In this document: piece by piece, positions 1 through 8,758 of the stretch
Numbering within the stretch: position 1 is the stretch's first letter
How the letters are laid out: every line of letters starts with the position of its first letter
NCBI GenBank assembly: GCA_900095095.1
Contig: FMBT01000126.1
Location: 1 to 20,180 of the forward strand
DNA from: Fragilariopsis cylindrus CCMP1102
Lineage: Eukaryota; Bacillariophyta; Bacillariophyceae; Bacillariales; Bacillariaceae
Reading direction: 5' to 3'
DNA: 20,180 bases
Translations under genes and position numbers: made by a program
The notes under the pieces: model-generated
Database searches by the model: none
Told to the model about the DNA's origin: nothing
Seen by the model: the letters and a program-made list of their open reading frames with translations, nothing else

Positions 1-110
1 GTCTTATTGTTATTGGATGATACAATCTCAATCTCTGCAACGGCTACAACGAATGACGTTCCTCCTCCTTCTACTGCAGCAATCAAAATTGGTTCTGCTG
101 GATCGAACAT
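1..110 (-). CDS. ROK-family sugar kinase (fructokinase-like), N-terminal fragment
   Basis: Partial gene running off the left edge; the ATG is at 110-108 on the minus strand and 36 codons are visible with no stop. The start reads MFDPAEPILIAAVEGGGTSF and continues with VVAVAEIEIVSS. The hydrophobic strand followed by an E-G-G-G-T-S-F turn is the phosphate-1 (ATP-binding) motif of ROK kinases, where fructokinases typically have E-x-G-G-T-K-F/W. The family phosphorylates fructose or related hexoses in the cytosol. The sugar-binding residues and the zinc motif lie outside the window, so the substrate is not settled. It is divergent from the gene at 449, with 338 bp between the start codons. The call rests on one short motif. 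Confidence 0.6.
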   Translation of the reverse strand, partial: MFDPAEPILIAAVEGGGTSFVVAVAEIEIVSSNNNK

Positions 111-278
111 GATCTGACTATTATTGTTGTATATCGTACAAAGTATTAGATGCTAGTTGTGTACGATATCTTCTTTCCCTGATCTATTGTTTCTGGGTTT
201 GATTTGTTGTGTTGGTTTAACAACGAGACATTCGACGCCGTTGGAAAAAATCGAAAAACTTTAAGGAACTAATGTTTC

Positions 279-299
279 TTTCGCGCGAACGCCGCGCGA
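279..299. promoter_or_regulatory. E2F-like site within a CG-rich inverted repeat
   Basis: TTTCGCGC at 279-286 fits the E2F/DP consensus TTTSSCGC. It is part of a perfect 7-bp inverted repeat, TCGCGCG at 281-287 and CGCGCGA at 293-299, separated by 5 nt. It stands out in an AT-rich spacer between two divergent genes and could serve either. Binding is inferred from the motif only. Confidence 0.35.
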
Positions 300-359
300 C
301 ATCAACAAATTTATTTTGATTATTTCAAAATAAAAATGCGAAAATCTAGCTTGGATAAA

Positions 360-367
360 TATAAAAG
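360..367 (+). promoter_or_regulatory. TATA-box candidate for the gene at 449
   Basis: TATAAAAG lies 82 bp upstream of the ATG at 449, which is the first ATG downstream of it on the plus strand. This spacing suits a TATA box with a short 5' leader. There is no transcript evidence. Confidence 0.4.
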
Positions 368-448
368 CTTCTCGACTTCGAACAGCTCTGAACTGAATAC
401 ATCCCAACATCCCATAATAATAACAATCATAATAATAATCCTGTTGAC

Positions 449-3400
449 ATGCATGACCTGTTCATGCATGGGGAAAACATCAAAATGAACGACAACGATG
501 AAAACGATAATGACTACGATGGCGATGGCGATGACAACGACAACAAAAATGATGAAATCTTCCATAGATCCGTCCGATCTATCCTAGATCAGCTAGTCAA
601 ACATTTCCGACAAAATATTCATTCTGATTTAGAAGAAAATTCGCCAACAATGATTGTTCCGTCGAATAAAAACAACGACGACGACAATAACGATAGTAGA
701 GTATACGAAAGCAACGGTAGTATAAATGATGGTGATAATAATGAACTACCACGAGAATTATCACCAATTATACGATATTGGTTGGATCAATTATGGTCTA
801 TTGCCGTTCAACAACAACAACAACAACAACAACAAGTTGGGACCACCGATACTACTACTACTACTAATAACAAGGACAATGACAATACCGCCATCGAAGT
901 GGAAGTTATAATGGTAGTTTCAGAATGGATTAAAGGATACGAAACATCCATTCGATCTATTATTTTTGATACCAACGGTACCAACCACCATCGCACTGCT
1001 ACTGCTAATACAATACTTGTACCTCCGTTTAATCCCGGTTGCATTTCTGTATTAAAAAATTACGAATTGGTACTCTCAGAGATATTGTTAAGATTACTGG
1101 ATCTGGTAGCTGCTCGCGATGACGACGACAACAACAATAATGATAGAAACGATGACAACAACGATAACAGTAATAATAATAATAATAATAATAGTAATAA
1201 TATTACGAAAAGTGGAACTATCGTAATTAAATCATCGACATCATCATTAATAGCGACATCATCATCATCCTCATCATCATCGTCATCACCGGCAGCATCA
1301 TCATCGTTGAAACGAAGTCTTTCGAGGACTATCAACATTATTTCTTCCGACGTTACAATTCTGACTGCCGCCAAAAACAACGAGGACAACGAAGACGACA
1401 ATAAAAATAAAAATAAAAATCTTCGAAGGAACGTAGCACTTCCAATGCTTTTGAAAATTCTCAGTGATACACTCACAACATTCGATCAAGTATGTGTAGT
1501 ACTCGACAATAACAAAAATATTAATAGTGATGAAAACACTAGTATTAATAATGATAATAATGGGGTAAACAATTGTTTACTCGAATACTACGATTGTTTC
1601 AGACGGTGTGCTGTCACGTTACTTGCCTTTGACGATGGCAGCAGCAACAACAACAACAAAAACGAAAAAGATGGAAATTCAGCAACTTCATCATTGAATG
1701 TACTGTCTCCACATCACTTATCGCCGTCGTTGTCATTGCCAATATCGACGTCGGCGTCGTTGATGACACCCTCCTCGTCGGTTAACGTTCACAAAAATGA
1801 TAATTTAGACATCGTACAGCGAATGATCAAACGTTTACAAGATTGTAGAGGAGACTCATCATCAAAGAGCGATGATGATGATGATGATGATGGTGATGGT
1901 GATGATGATTTATGTCAAAGTTATTCTTATTTGGATGATAATTATTGGGATTCGTATTCGAAGAGTTACCTTTCGACACAGGGTTGGATCGATCCAAATA
2001 ATACAAAATATGTATCACAGTTGGTAGACGACATTTGGAATAAAATGCTATCCCTCTTATTGTTGAACCGACGACAAGTCGAAGAAGTCCGACAATCGAA
2101 ACTGTTACAACGTAAATCTGTACTCAAGATTTTGGGTGGTGCTAGTCCATTGCTTCGGGACGTTCGGGCACATTTTTTTGGTCGAGATATGCACGGAGTG
2201 GAAGAGCTTTTAACGCAACAACAACAAGAAGAAACGGTATCGGCGTCATCAGTAGTGATACGAATGGGACGACGGGTAGTAAATACGACGACAAAGAAAC
2301 ATACTAGTCGCAGTAATTCTAATGATGACCCACCGTATCAAATGATACCATCTAGAATCGCAGTTGCTGTGAATGCTTTGAGACTTTTACTAACACCAGA
2401 TATGACACTTTTGGAACAAAACGATTATCAGGATGACGTTGTTGATGTGTCGTCGTATGGTTATCGGATAATACGAGAAAAGATATTAGAAGATGTATTT
2501 CCTATTTGCGCCAGTTTGGTAGATTCGACCAACACTACATACAGTACTTTGGGAGCTGCTGGGTTTTTGTTGGTGACAGATGTACTACTGCAATCACAAC
2601 TCAAGGACACAACAATACACGACGTCGTTGATGATGATAGGAGAAAAATCTTGAAGTGCAACAATAATGACGGCAACAACAACAACAACAACAACGACAA
2701 TGCTTTGTTAAATTTTATGGAAAACACACTATCCGTTTTGGAACGGGCCTTCCAATCGAGTGAAGGTCATGGTCCCGTAGTAGTTACAATTGGCCGAGCG
2801 CAAAGCAAACTATTTGAAATCATGTTGCGACGAAAAGAAAAAAATGAAGACTGTCATTACGATGACCACGTACGTCGTCGAAGAAGAACCGTGACTGGAC
2901 ATTGGCTTACTCGTCTTGAAAAATCATCGTATCGTCCAACGAGTGAAGAGCAATGCTTGGAACTTTTGTTGGGAGGTATACTTCCATTATTGTCGCAACA
3001 TGCTATAGATAGAAATAATGAGGCCGATGCGATTGAGGTGGGTCGGATGGGACTTGCTGCGTTGTTACCATTAACTACAATGACAACAACTGATGGTATG
3101 GGAGAGCTTTGGGGAGACGAAACCACTAGGAAGACTCAAATGGCATCAATGGTAGCCTTGATTAATTTAATGTTCGCGGCTCATCTCATCATGCCGTGTC
3201 ACGGAGGCAAGATCATGAGTAATTTGCTAGCGGCTGCCGCTACCGCCACACCAATAACTAACGGCAACAAAAACGACGGTTGGTCTGAAGAAAAGAGTCC
3301 AAAGACACCAACAGCGGCGTCAATACGGAGTATGGCTGTACTGACCGCTGCTATCGCCTTGAATATTTGTGGACCCAAGTTTGCGGGTGAGCTTGTACAG

Positions 3401-3502
3401 TCTATCGAAAAAGATCATGAACAATATCAACAAAATATACTGACCGTTGTTTCTGAAGTATGCAAACTAGCCGGGGACTTGACAGTACGTGAACAAATCT
3501 AG
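449..3502 (+). CDS. Low-complexity 1017-residue protein, possible helical-repeat (HEAT/ARM-like) core
   Basis: Uninterrupted frame from the first ATG after a TATA box to TAG at 3500-3502; another in-frame ATG at 485 could also be used. The family is not recognised. Homopolymeric tracts of Asn, Asp, Gln (nine residues at about 121), Ser and Thr break up hydrophobic amphipathic segments. Roughly residues 520-610 and 640-1017 are rich in Leu-Leu helices, such as ILGGASPLLRDVRAHFFG and LELLLGGILPLLSQHAID, a pattern typical of alpha-solenoid (HEAT/ARM) proteins. The order of helices loosely recalls TELO2-interacting protein 2 (TTI2), but this is only a guess. No signal peptide or obvious membrane span is seen. 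The tracts are encoded by triplet microsatellites (CAA, AAC, AAT, TCA, GAT), so length may vary between alleles. That so long a frame stays open supports a real gene. Confidence 0.75.
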   Translation: MHDLFMHGENIKMNDNDENDNDYDGDGDDNDNKNDEIFHRSVRSILDQLVKHFRQNIHSDLEENSPTMIVPSNKNNDDDNNDSRVYESNGSINDGDNNELPRELSPIIRYWLDQLWSIAVQQQQQQQQQVGTTDTTTTTNNKDNDNTAIEVEVIMVVSEWIKGYETSIRSIIFDTNGTNHHRTATANTILVPPFNPGCISVLKNYELVLSEILLRLLDLVAARDDDDNNNNDRNDDNNDNSNNNNNNNSNNITKSGTIVIKSSTSSLIATSSSSSSSSSSPAASSSLKRSLSRTINIISSDVTILTAAKNNEDNEDDNKNKNKNLRRNVALPMLLKILSDTLTTFDQVCVVLDNNKNINSDENTSINNDNNGVNNCLLEYYDCFRRCAVTLLAFDDGSSNNNNKNEKDGNSATSSLNVLSPHHLSPSLSLPISTSASLMTPSSSVNVHKNDNLDIVQRMIKRLQDCRGDSSSKSDDDDDDDGDGDDDLCQSYSYLDDNYWDSYSKSYLSTQGWIDPNNTKYVSQLVDDIWNKMLSLLLLNRRQVEEVRQSKLLQRKSVLKILGGASPLLRDVRAHFFGRDMHGVEELLTQQQQEETVSASSVVIRMGRRVVNTTTKKHTSRSNSNDDPPYQMIPSRIAVAVNALRLLLTPDMTLLEQNDYQDDVVDVSSYGYRIIREKILEDVFPICASLVDSTNTTYSTLGAAGFLLVTDVLLQSQLKDTTIHDVVDDDRRKILKCNNNDGNNNNNNNDNALLNFMENTLSVLERAFQSSEGHGPVVVTIGRAQSKLFEIMLRRKEKNEDCHYDDHVRRRRRTVTGHWLTRLEKSSYRPTSEEQCLELLLGGILPLLSQHAIDRNNEADAIEVGRMGLAALLPLTTMTTTDGMGELWGDETTRKTQMASMVALINLMFAAHLIMPCHGGKIMSNLLAAAATATPITNGNKNDGWSEEKSPKTPTAASIRSMAVLTAAIALNICGPKFAGELVQSIEKDHEQYQQNILTVVSEVCKLAGDLTVREQI
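809..835 (+). repeat. (CAA)9 microsatellite coding for Gln9
   Basis: Nine perfect CAA triplets in frame in the large ORF at 449-3502. Confidence 0.9.
1171..1204 (+). repeat. (TAA/AAT)n microsatellite coding for an Asn run
   Basis: An almost uninterrupted AAT triplet run in frame in the large ORF, giving a stretch of Asn broken by Ser. Confidence 0.85.
1258..1310 (+). repeat. (ATC/TCA)n imperfect microsatellite coding for a Ser run
   Basis: Imperfect TCA triplets encode serine with a few Ala/Pro interruptions. The reverse strand stays open over it, producing a shadow frame of Asp and Asn that I do not call a gene. Confidence 0.8.
1871..1909 (+). repeat. (GAT)n microsatellite coding for an Asp run
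   Basis: GAT triplets with two GGT interruptions encode an acidic Asp/Gly run in the large ORF. The reverse strand reads as poly-His, which is a shadow. Confidence 0.85.
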
Positions 3503-4824
3503 CTCATAGTAGTCCTACTGAGAATTAGTATAAGAATAGAGCTACTTTACTTGTAGAAAAATGGCTATGACAAATAAAATACGATAAATAGGGATCAACA
3601 ACATGAATTTCTAGTGAAACATATGTTTGTACTCTATTTGCTATTTCGCATTCAACAGTAATGAATGTATTTATGATTTTTCTCCCCGAGTGTGTCAAAA
3701 AATAAAAATCTAAATGACGTAATACAAAGTCCAGAATATCTACCGTACTTGTTCTTTGAATTAAGATACATAATATATTGATGCCTTATTCTGTGTTTAA
3801 ATGAGTGAATATAAAATAGATAATGCATGTGATATGTGTTGTATGCAATGTTTGCTACGAATTTACTTTTACCTTGTATAAGTGTACTATAAACTTTTAC
3901 TTTTCAGTATGAGCATCATATAGGAAAGTAAGAGTGAACAAGTCTGTCATAATGGTAGACTTTTCCTACAATTTAGTGTAAACAGGGAGCCAGTCGGCAT
4001 TAATAGAACTCCAATGAAATGGGATCAAGGTGATCAAGCCCAACTTCAACTCATATACTGGTAACATTTATGTTTGCCCATCACAAATTGGAGGGCTTGT
4101 TTGTTGATTCTATTGATAATGAGCCAATCCAGTCAAGCTGTGGAAATTCATTACTTTTGTGAAGCAGCCAAGGGATAGACCAAAAAATTGCTTCTCTGCC
4201 AAGCGCTCTAGATGTATCATACAATGTACCAAATCGCAGCATGAAATGAAGCCTGTGATTTGAGTTCTACCATGTCCCATTCCAGATAGTCTAGACAGTT
4301 GTTGTGAATTGTTACACACAGGACTATAGACCATGTCCACCAATACGTTAACTTTTGATGGGCTTGGTCGGTGTTACATTCAGCTGGTGTGAGTGGTTTT
4401 GTCAATAAGCAAGGAAGATAAATCCTGAACTCCCACTTTGTGTCACCTCTCAATTTATTGACAGAGATCAAAGAAGCATGTGGTATTACTTTAGGCATGA
4501 GGGTTGGAATTGTCTTCAATGTGATTGAAGATTGAAGACAAGTTTTTTTTTTTTGATTTATTGTTGCATCTGGGAAAATTGAGTCACGGTGGTTGGTGCT
4601 GGGACTCACTACATTTTGCTCTGCTTATTTCTTGCAGGTGATGAAAATGTTCACGGAAAACTGTGGACGCTTTCATTACTTCTCACTCATTATTCCTCAT
4701 TACCTTGTTTAACCGAAAGAATACATCATCATCCTTTCGATTGCTGAACAAACTGGTCATACTTGTACTATTTATATAGCTAATAATATTATCGTTACTT
4801 CGTGAAGAGCTTGGCGAGAATAAT
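3503..4824. other. Intergenic stretch without a convincing gene
   Basis: About 1.3 kb between two plus-strand genes. A poly(A)-signal-like AATAAA is at 3573-3578. Two overlapping minus-strand frames (4110-4343 and 4217-4609) lack recognisable motifs. A 9-bp inverted repeat followed by twelve T lies at 4512-4554. A TATA-like TTTATATA at 4771-4778 sits about 50 bp before the ATG at 4825. Confidence 0.6.
3573..3578 (+). terminator. Possible poly(A) signal of the gene at 449-3502
   Basis: AATAAA, 71 nt after the stop codon, in an AT-rich 3' flank. The hexamer is common by chance in such DNA, so this is a weak call. Confidence 0.25.
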
Positions 4825-5484
4825 ATGTCTACTACTAATCCATCCGGTACCAGCGTCCCGTCAAGAATCGCTGCAATTGACGAAACTGACAGCAGCAAAA
4901 AAGATAGCAACAAACAACAGCATGATGACGATAACGATAACGATAACGATAACGATAACGATAACGATAACGATAACAAGAAAAGTATCGACGATGACAA
5001 AACAAATAGCGGGAGCAAAAACGTTGCTGAAAGATTGAGGGATAGTAGCAGTAGTAGCAGCAACGACCAGGGTGCAAAACAACCACGTGTTCATCAACAA
5101 AGACGTTCTATAGCTACATCGGGTTCACTTTTTGTGGCAGGATTTGCTCATCAGATCAATAAAACTCATATAGAAAAACTATTCTCTAAATTTGGAAGAC
5201 CAAAAAGGATTTCAGACTTTATGACAGGTCAAAAGTCAGACGCGAAATTTTGCTTCGTAGAATTGGATTCAACAGAAAATGCTCAAAAGGCAATAGACTC
5301 ATTACATATGCGAATGCTACTAAATAAACGTTTAGTTGTTCAACCAGCAACGAATAAAGATGATTCATCGTCCTCGACGAGGTCCGTTGCTGTTCAAATG
5401 AGTCCTGCAAAGGAACGAATCCTTATAGATCAAAAAATTGCTGCACTTAAAAAGAAAATCAAAGAGTCACAATCCGATGATTGA
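4825..5484 (+). CDS. RBM18-like single-RRM RNA-binding protein
   Basis: A 219-residue intronless protein. Residues 1-100 are a polar, low-complexity N-terminus containing eight Asp-Asn dipeptides. One RRM follows at about residues 101-176: RNP2 is LFVAGF at 102-107 and RNP1 is KFCFVELD at 141-148, with the aromatic positions kept. The strand just after, LLNKRLVVQPA, and the basic amphipathic C-terminal helix (AKERILIDQKIAALKKKIKE) closely resemble human RBM18, which has LSKKLVVRWA and then a similar helix. RRMs of this type bind single-stranded RNA, probably in the nucleus; the RNA targets of RBM18 are not well established. The ATG at 4825 is preceded by a TATA-like sequence. The next gene (cullin) converges on it from 5878. 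Confidence 0.85.
   Translation: MSTTNPSGTSVPSRIAAIDETDSSKKDSNKQQHDDDNDNDNDNDNDNDNDNKKSIDDDKTNSGSKNVAERLRDSSSSSSNDQGAKQPRVHQQRRSIATSGSLFVAGFAHQINKTHIEKLFSKFGRPKRISDFMTGQKSDAKFCFVELDSTENAQKAIDSLHMRMLLNKRLVVQPATNKDDSSSSTRSVAVQMSPAKERILIDQKIAALKKKIKESQSDD
4930..4977 (+). repeat. (GATAAC)8 hexanucleotide tandem repeat
   Basis: Eight perfect GATAAC copies in frame in the RBM18-like gene, encoding (Asp-Asn)8. Identical synonymous codons in every copy indicate recent slippage rather than selection on the peptide alone. The repeat keeps all reverse frames open, which explains several spurious antisense frames here. Confidence 0.95.
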
Positions 5485-5877
5485 TTCGTCGATATATATT
5501 ATGTGTACACACACGCACATCTATGTTCGACAGATGATATAGGGCTGGACATCTTAAATGGACATGAGAAAATTAAATACCATCACAGTAATAGAAATAG
5601 CTATCATAACAAAACTGAATTGATTCATTCGTCGACTTAATCATTGATACTATAGTTTAATTGTCAAAGCAGTCTAGATACTACAGTGTTCTAGAGTATT
5701 TTATAATGTACCAATACATTCTCTTTTTCTTTTATTCGACTGGCTGAAACCATCGAAACTTAATTTACACAACACGCATGCTCTCATCAACTAATGATAT
5801 TATCATGCAAGTGTATTGGATAAAACGGAGGGAGCCCCTTGCATCGTTCTTGTATTATTTTATTGATATTTTTATAT
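5485..5877. other. Convergent intergenic spacer
   Basis: 393 bp between the stop of the RBM18-like gene and the stop of the cullin gene on the other strand. AT-rich; it should hold both 3' UTRs. No other feature was seen. Confidence 0.5.
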
Positions 5878-8758
5878 TTATGCAAGATACTGGAATGAAT
5901 GAAATTGAATTAATAATAATAGGCGAATTGTGAGCGTGAAATTTAATTTAGAGCGAGACAAAATTGATATTATTGTGACACTTCAGATAGAATGAACTTT
6001 TATATCACAAAAAGGACAAAACTACTTACGTTATATACTTGAGTGTTGTCGGCGCTTCGTTCGAGGTATTCCCGTTCAATCAAAGCCTCGATACGTTTTT
6101 TCACAAGACGAGGGTTGGGACTGAAAAAGTTCAATTGAGCAAGAACTTCTGACAAAAGTTGTTGATGCTGAAGAGTTTTACGTGCTTTCATGATCCGAAC
6201 AATGGCAGCCTCAATCGCAATCGTTCGATCCTCCTCAACGCGCTTCGTATTCAATTGTCCATCCAACGAGGCCATCGGGATACGAATTTTACGCATATTG
6301 CTAGAGAATTTCTCGTTGGCGGTGAAAGAATCCGTAGTGTTGATCTTGTTACTGGCAGGTGTCTTTTTGATCACTTTATACTTTCCACAAGAAAGAGAAT
6401 GCATCAAAGGCTTCAGAATATTTTCTTCCACATTAAGCTTTGTTGCCAATTCTGTGAACGTCATAGTTGCACCACCATTCATAGCATCCAACGCCACCGC
6501 CTGAAGTGTAGCGACCTGAAGGTCGTACGACTTCTTTCCAAAAATCCCACGAACCGATGCATTCCCTTGAGAAAATACCCAACCCAATTTTCTCTTTTGA
6601 TGCTTTTGATCGTGCCAATCCTTGAAGATGTCCATACATTTGGACATTTGTGGTGTAAGAGCAATTGCGGGACTCTTATAAGTAGGCCAGAATCCCGTCG
6701 TTAATACTTGTACACTAAAATCAAGTTTCGTATCAACAGTACGCAGTTGATTTCCGAATTCTGATCGTTGTCCAGCACCAACAGCGAGATCATTAAGCAT
6801 ACCTTCCATCTTGGATGTAAATTGCGTTCCACACTGCATCTTGAGTTTGGCAATCATCGATTTTTCCGCATCATTACTCGTGGATCGTTGACTGAGTAGT
6901 CGCTTTGCGAGTTGATTACGGTAGATTTCAGCGAACATATCCTTGTCCGTCAAGTACGAAAAGAGTTGAACGATTTTTTCTAAATTGGCATCAACTTCCT
7001 TTTCACTAAGTTTTTCACCACCACTTTTGAGGATTCTGTCGCAGAACGTCGACATCAATTCTGCGTTTGTGAACTGACCGACATTTTTGTTGACGATCTC
7101 GACGAATGCATCCTTCAATCCTTTTGAAAGAGCGAGTTCCCACCAAAGTCGTCCTTTACAACACCTAGATATTTTTCATGAAGTGCCATAATCGACTTAA
7201 CGAATTTTGGATCGTCATTCTTGTCCTTCTCTCCACTGTCCAGACGGGCTTTGCGACGATTGATTATATCTTCACCCATCGATGTGATAAAGTTCTGTAA
7301 TATATTAGCCATAGGATTAAGGCCGTTCTCGAGTCTACCAAATAGACGGTACATACGTTGAAGATCTTCCGACTTGTCGTTCTGCAATAGGGCCCGGCAT
7401 CCAGATCCTTCCTTTTCTAGCAGAACCATTTCGACACGTTCTAAAATTTCTTCCTCGACTACCTTCAAAATCTTGGCTTCCGAGGACGTATGGAGGTAAT
7501 CCTCGACACGCTTCCGCTCTGCGTCTAATGCATCTTCAGCCTTGATAAGATAATCTGGAGTAGAATCGTTGATCCAATCTTCACGCTTTTTGGCATAGTA
7601 TTCTCGCGTAGAAGTAAGTAGTGGTTCTTCTAGATCGGTATTGTATGCATCGAGGGTACCCATTCCCATACTCTCGTAAAGTTCAACAACACTCTTCACT
7701 AAACTTTTATCGATGATCTTTCCTTCACGTTCTTCGTTGATAAGTCCATGTATTGCCGACGTCGTATCGCCCTTTATTTCGTCGTAGACATTAGTTCGAA
7801 AACATCGTAATCCCGCTTCACTTAAAGTAGGTAAACTATGATGTTTGACGTAGTACCGATCGAGGTAGGTAAAGAACTTCTTTAACCATTTATTCATAAT
7901 TTGATGATTTTGCCAACGGTGTTTGAGTTCCGATATAGAATTGTTCCACCCTGACTTGTTTTATCACGTAATGCGGGAAGAACGTTGGTAGTAAGGTATC
8001 GTTCGATCGTTTCGCCATGTCGTTGGTATAGCTCACGAGACCAATTGTACGGAGAACGTTGTGTGCACATGTCGTAACATGTTCTATAAAACAAAACGAA
8101 ATGAGAAAGTGTCAATTAAATCAAACGAAGAGTTAAAAGTTAGAAGAATCTATATTTGAAACAATAGAGCTATATTGAATGACAACAACAATACCACGAC
8201 CACTAACAAATAACTGCGCCGAATGTATATTATAATAATTTTAGTTTTAGTATTTAAGTTTACTCACGTGTAGATCTGAACGTATTCCTTGGGTCCAAAT
8301 ATACTACCCGAAAGGTCGCCGTTCAATAAGCCTTCCAGTCTATCGATGGCCTGAAAAAGAATGAAAAAGGAATAGCAGGAGAAAGATAATAAATCGTGTG
8401 TAAGAAAGAAAATATCTGAAAATGATTTTTTAAATTTAAATCAACTTCTTGTTGTAGTCGTCGGTCGGAGACATTTTTACTATTTTTGTCTTCGAGAACT
8501 CTCGGCCGTAGATTACTATTCTGACGGTGAAAGTTCGAGCCCTAGGAAAATTTAGATCCATTTTTTGACACCCTCTTACTAGTTTTCCGCGGGAGGGGGC
8601 TTCAAAATTAAATTCTTATATCCAATGATCGATTCGATTGATCCAACAATCATATTATTCTCCTATTTCTTTCTTTCTCTTACCTTAGCTTTAATTTCAT
8701 CATCCCATCCCTCATCAAGAGGAATGATTCTTTGGTTATTGCCCGCATTTCCTGCCAT
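5878..8758 (-). CDS. CUL1: Cullin-1 type SCF ubiquitin-ligase scaffold, with two apparent frame breaks
   Basis: Exons on the minus strand: 8758-8684, 8350-8268, 8083-6030 and 5889-5878, all with GT-AG introns (333, 184 and 140 nt). About 741 residues result if two one-base shifts, at 7930 and 7121, are bridged; this is normal cullin length. It starts MAGNAGNNQRIIPLDEGWDD. Family hallmarks are present: LPALRDK, FFTYLDRYYV, CRALL and DKSEDLQRMYRL, DKDMFAEIYRNQLAKRLL, CGTQFTSKMEGMLND, VLTTGFWPTYKS, and the neddylation region AAIVRIMKARKTLQHQQL with its Lys. The last 12-nt exon supplies Tyr-Leu-Ala-stop, the usual cullin end. The closest match from memory is plant/animal CUL1, which binds SKP1/F-box proteins through its N-terminus and RBX1 through its C-terminus. 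At 7930 ILYR changes frame to ELKHRW; at 7121 SLFQK changes frame to LKDAFVEI. No intron fits either spot. Confidence 0.9.
8351..8683 (-). other. Cullin intron 1, unusually long (333 nt), with a GC-rich structured patch
   Basis: Donor AAG/GTAAGAG at 8683 and acceptor TTTTTCAG at 8351. It is about twice the length of most other introns here. At 8462-8508 CGGTC pairs with GGCCG, enclosing a hairpin (GGAGACA with TGTCTTC, allowing one G-U) and a small GAG/CTC hairpin. A second GC-rich block, CCGCGGGAGGGGGC, is at 8587-8600. A GATTCGATT motif is at 8629-8640. Confidence 0.6.

Noticed and set aside
809-1310. CRISPR-like or minisatellite array
   Set aside because: The repeats are simple coding triplets without spacers; the genome is eukaryotic.
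1060-2018. Antisense frames with poly-Leu, poly-His or poly-Asp
   Set aside because: Shadows of triplet repeats in the 1017-residue gene.
4217-4609. 130-codon minus-strand frame as a gene
   Set aside because: No recognisable domain, no supporting promoter or intron signals; mentioned only as a possible element remnant.
4683-5063. Minus-strand frame rich in Leu-Ser
   Set aside because: Produced by the GATAAC repeat and Ser/Asp-rich codons of the RBM18-like gene on the other strand.
8527-8545. tRNA-like T-loop (GTTCGAGCC) in cullin intron 1
   Set aside because: The flanking bases do not pair to form a T-stem, and no acceptor or anticodon arm can be drawn.
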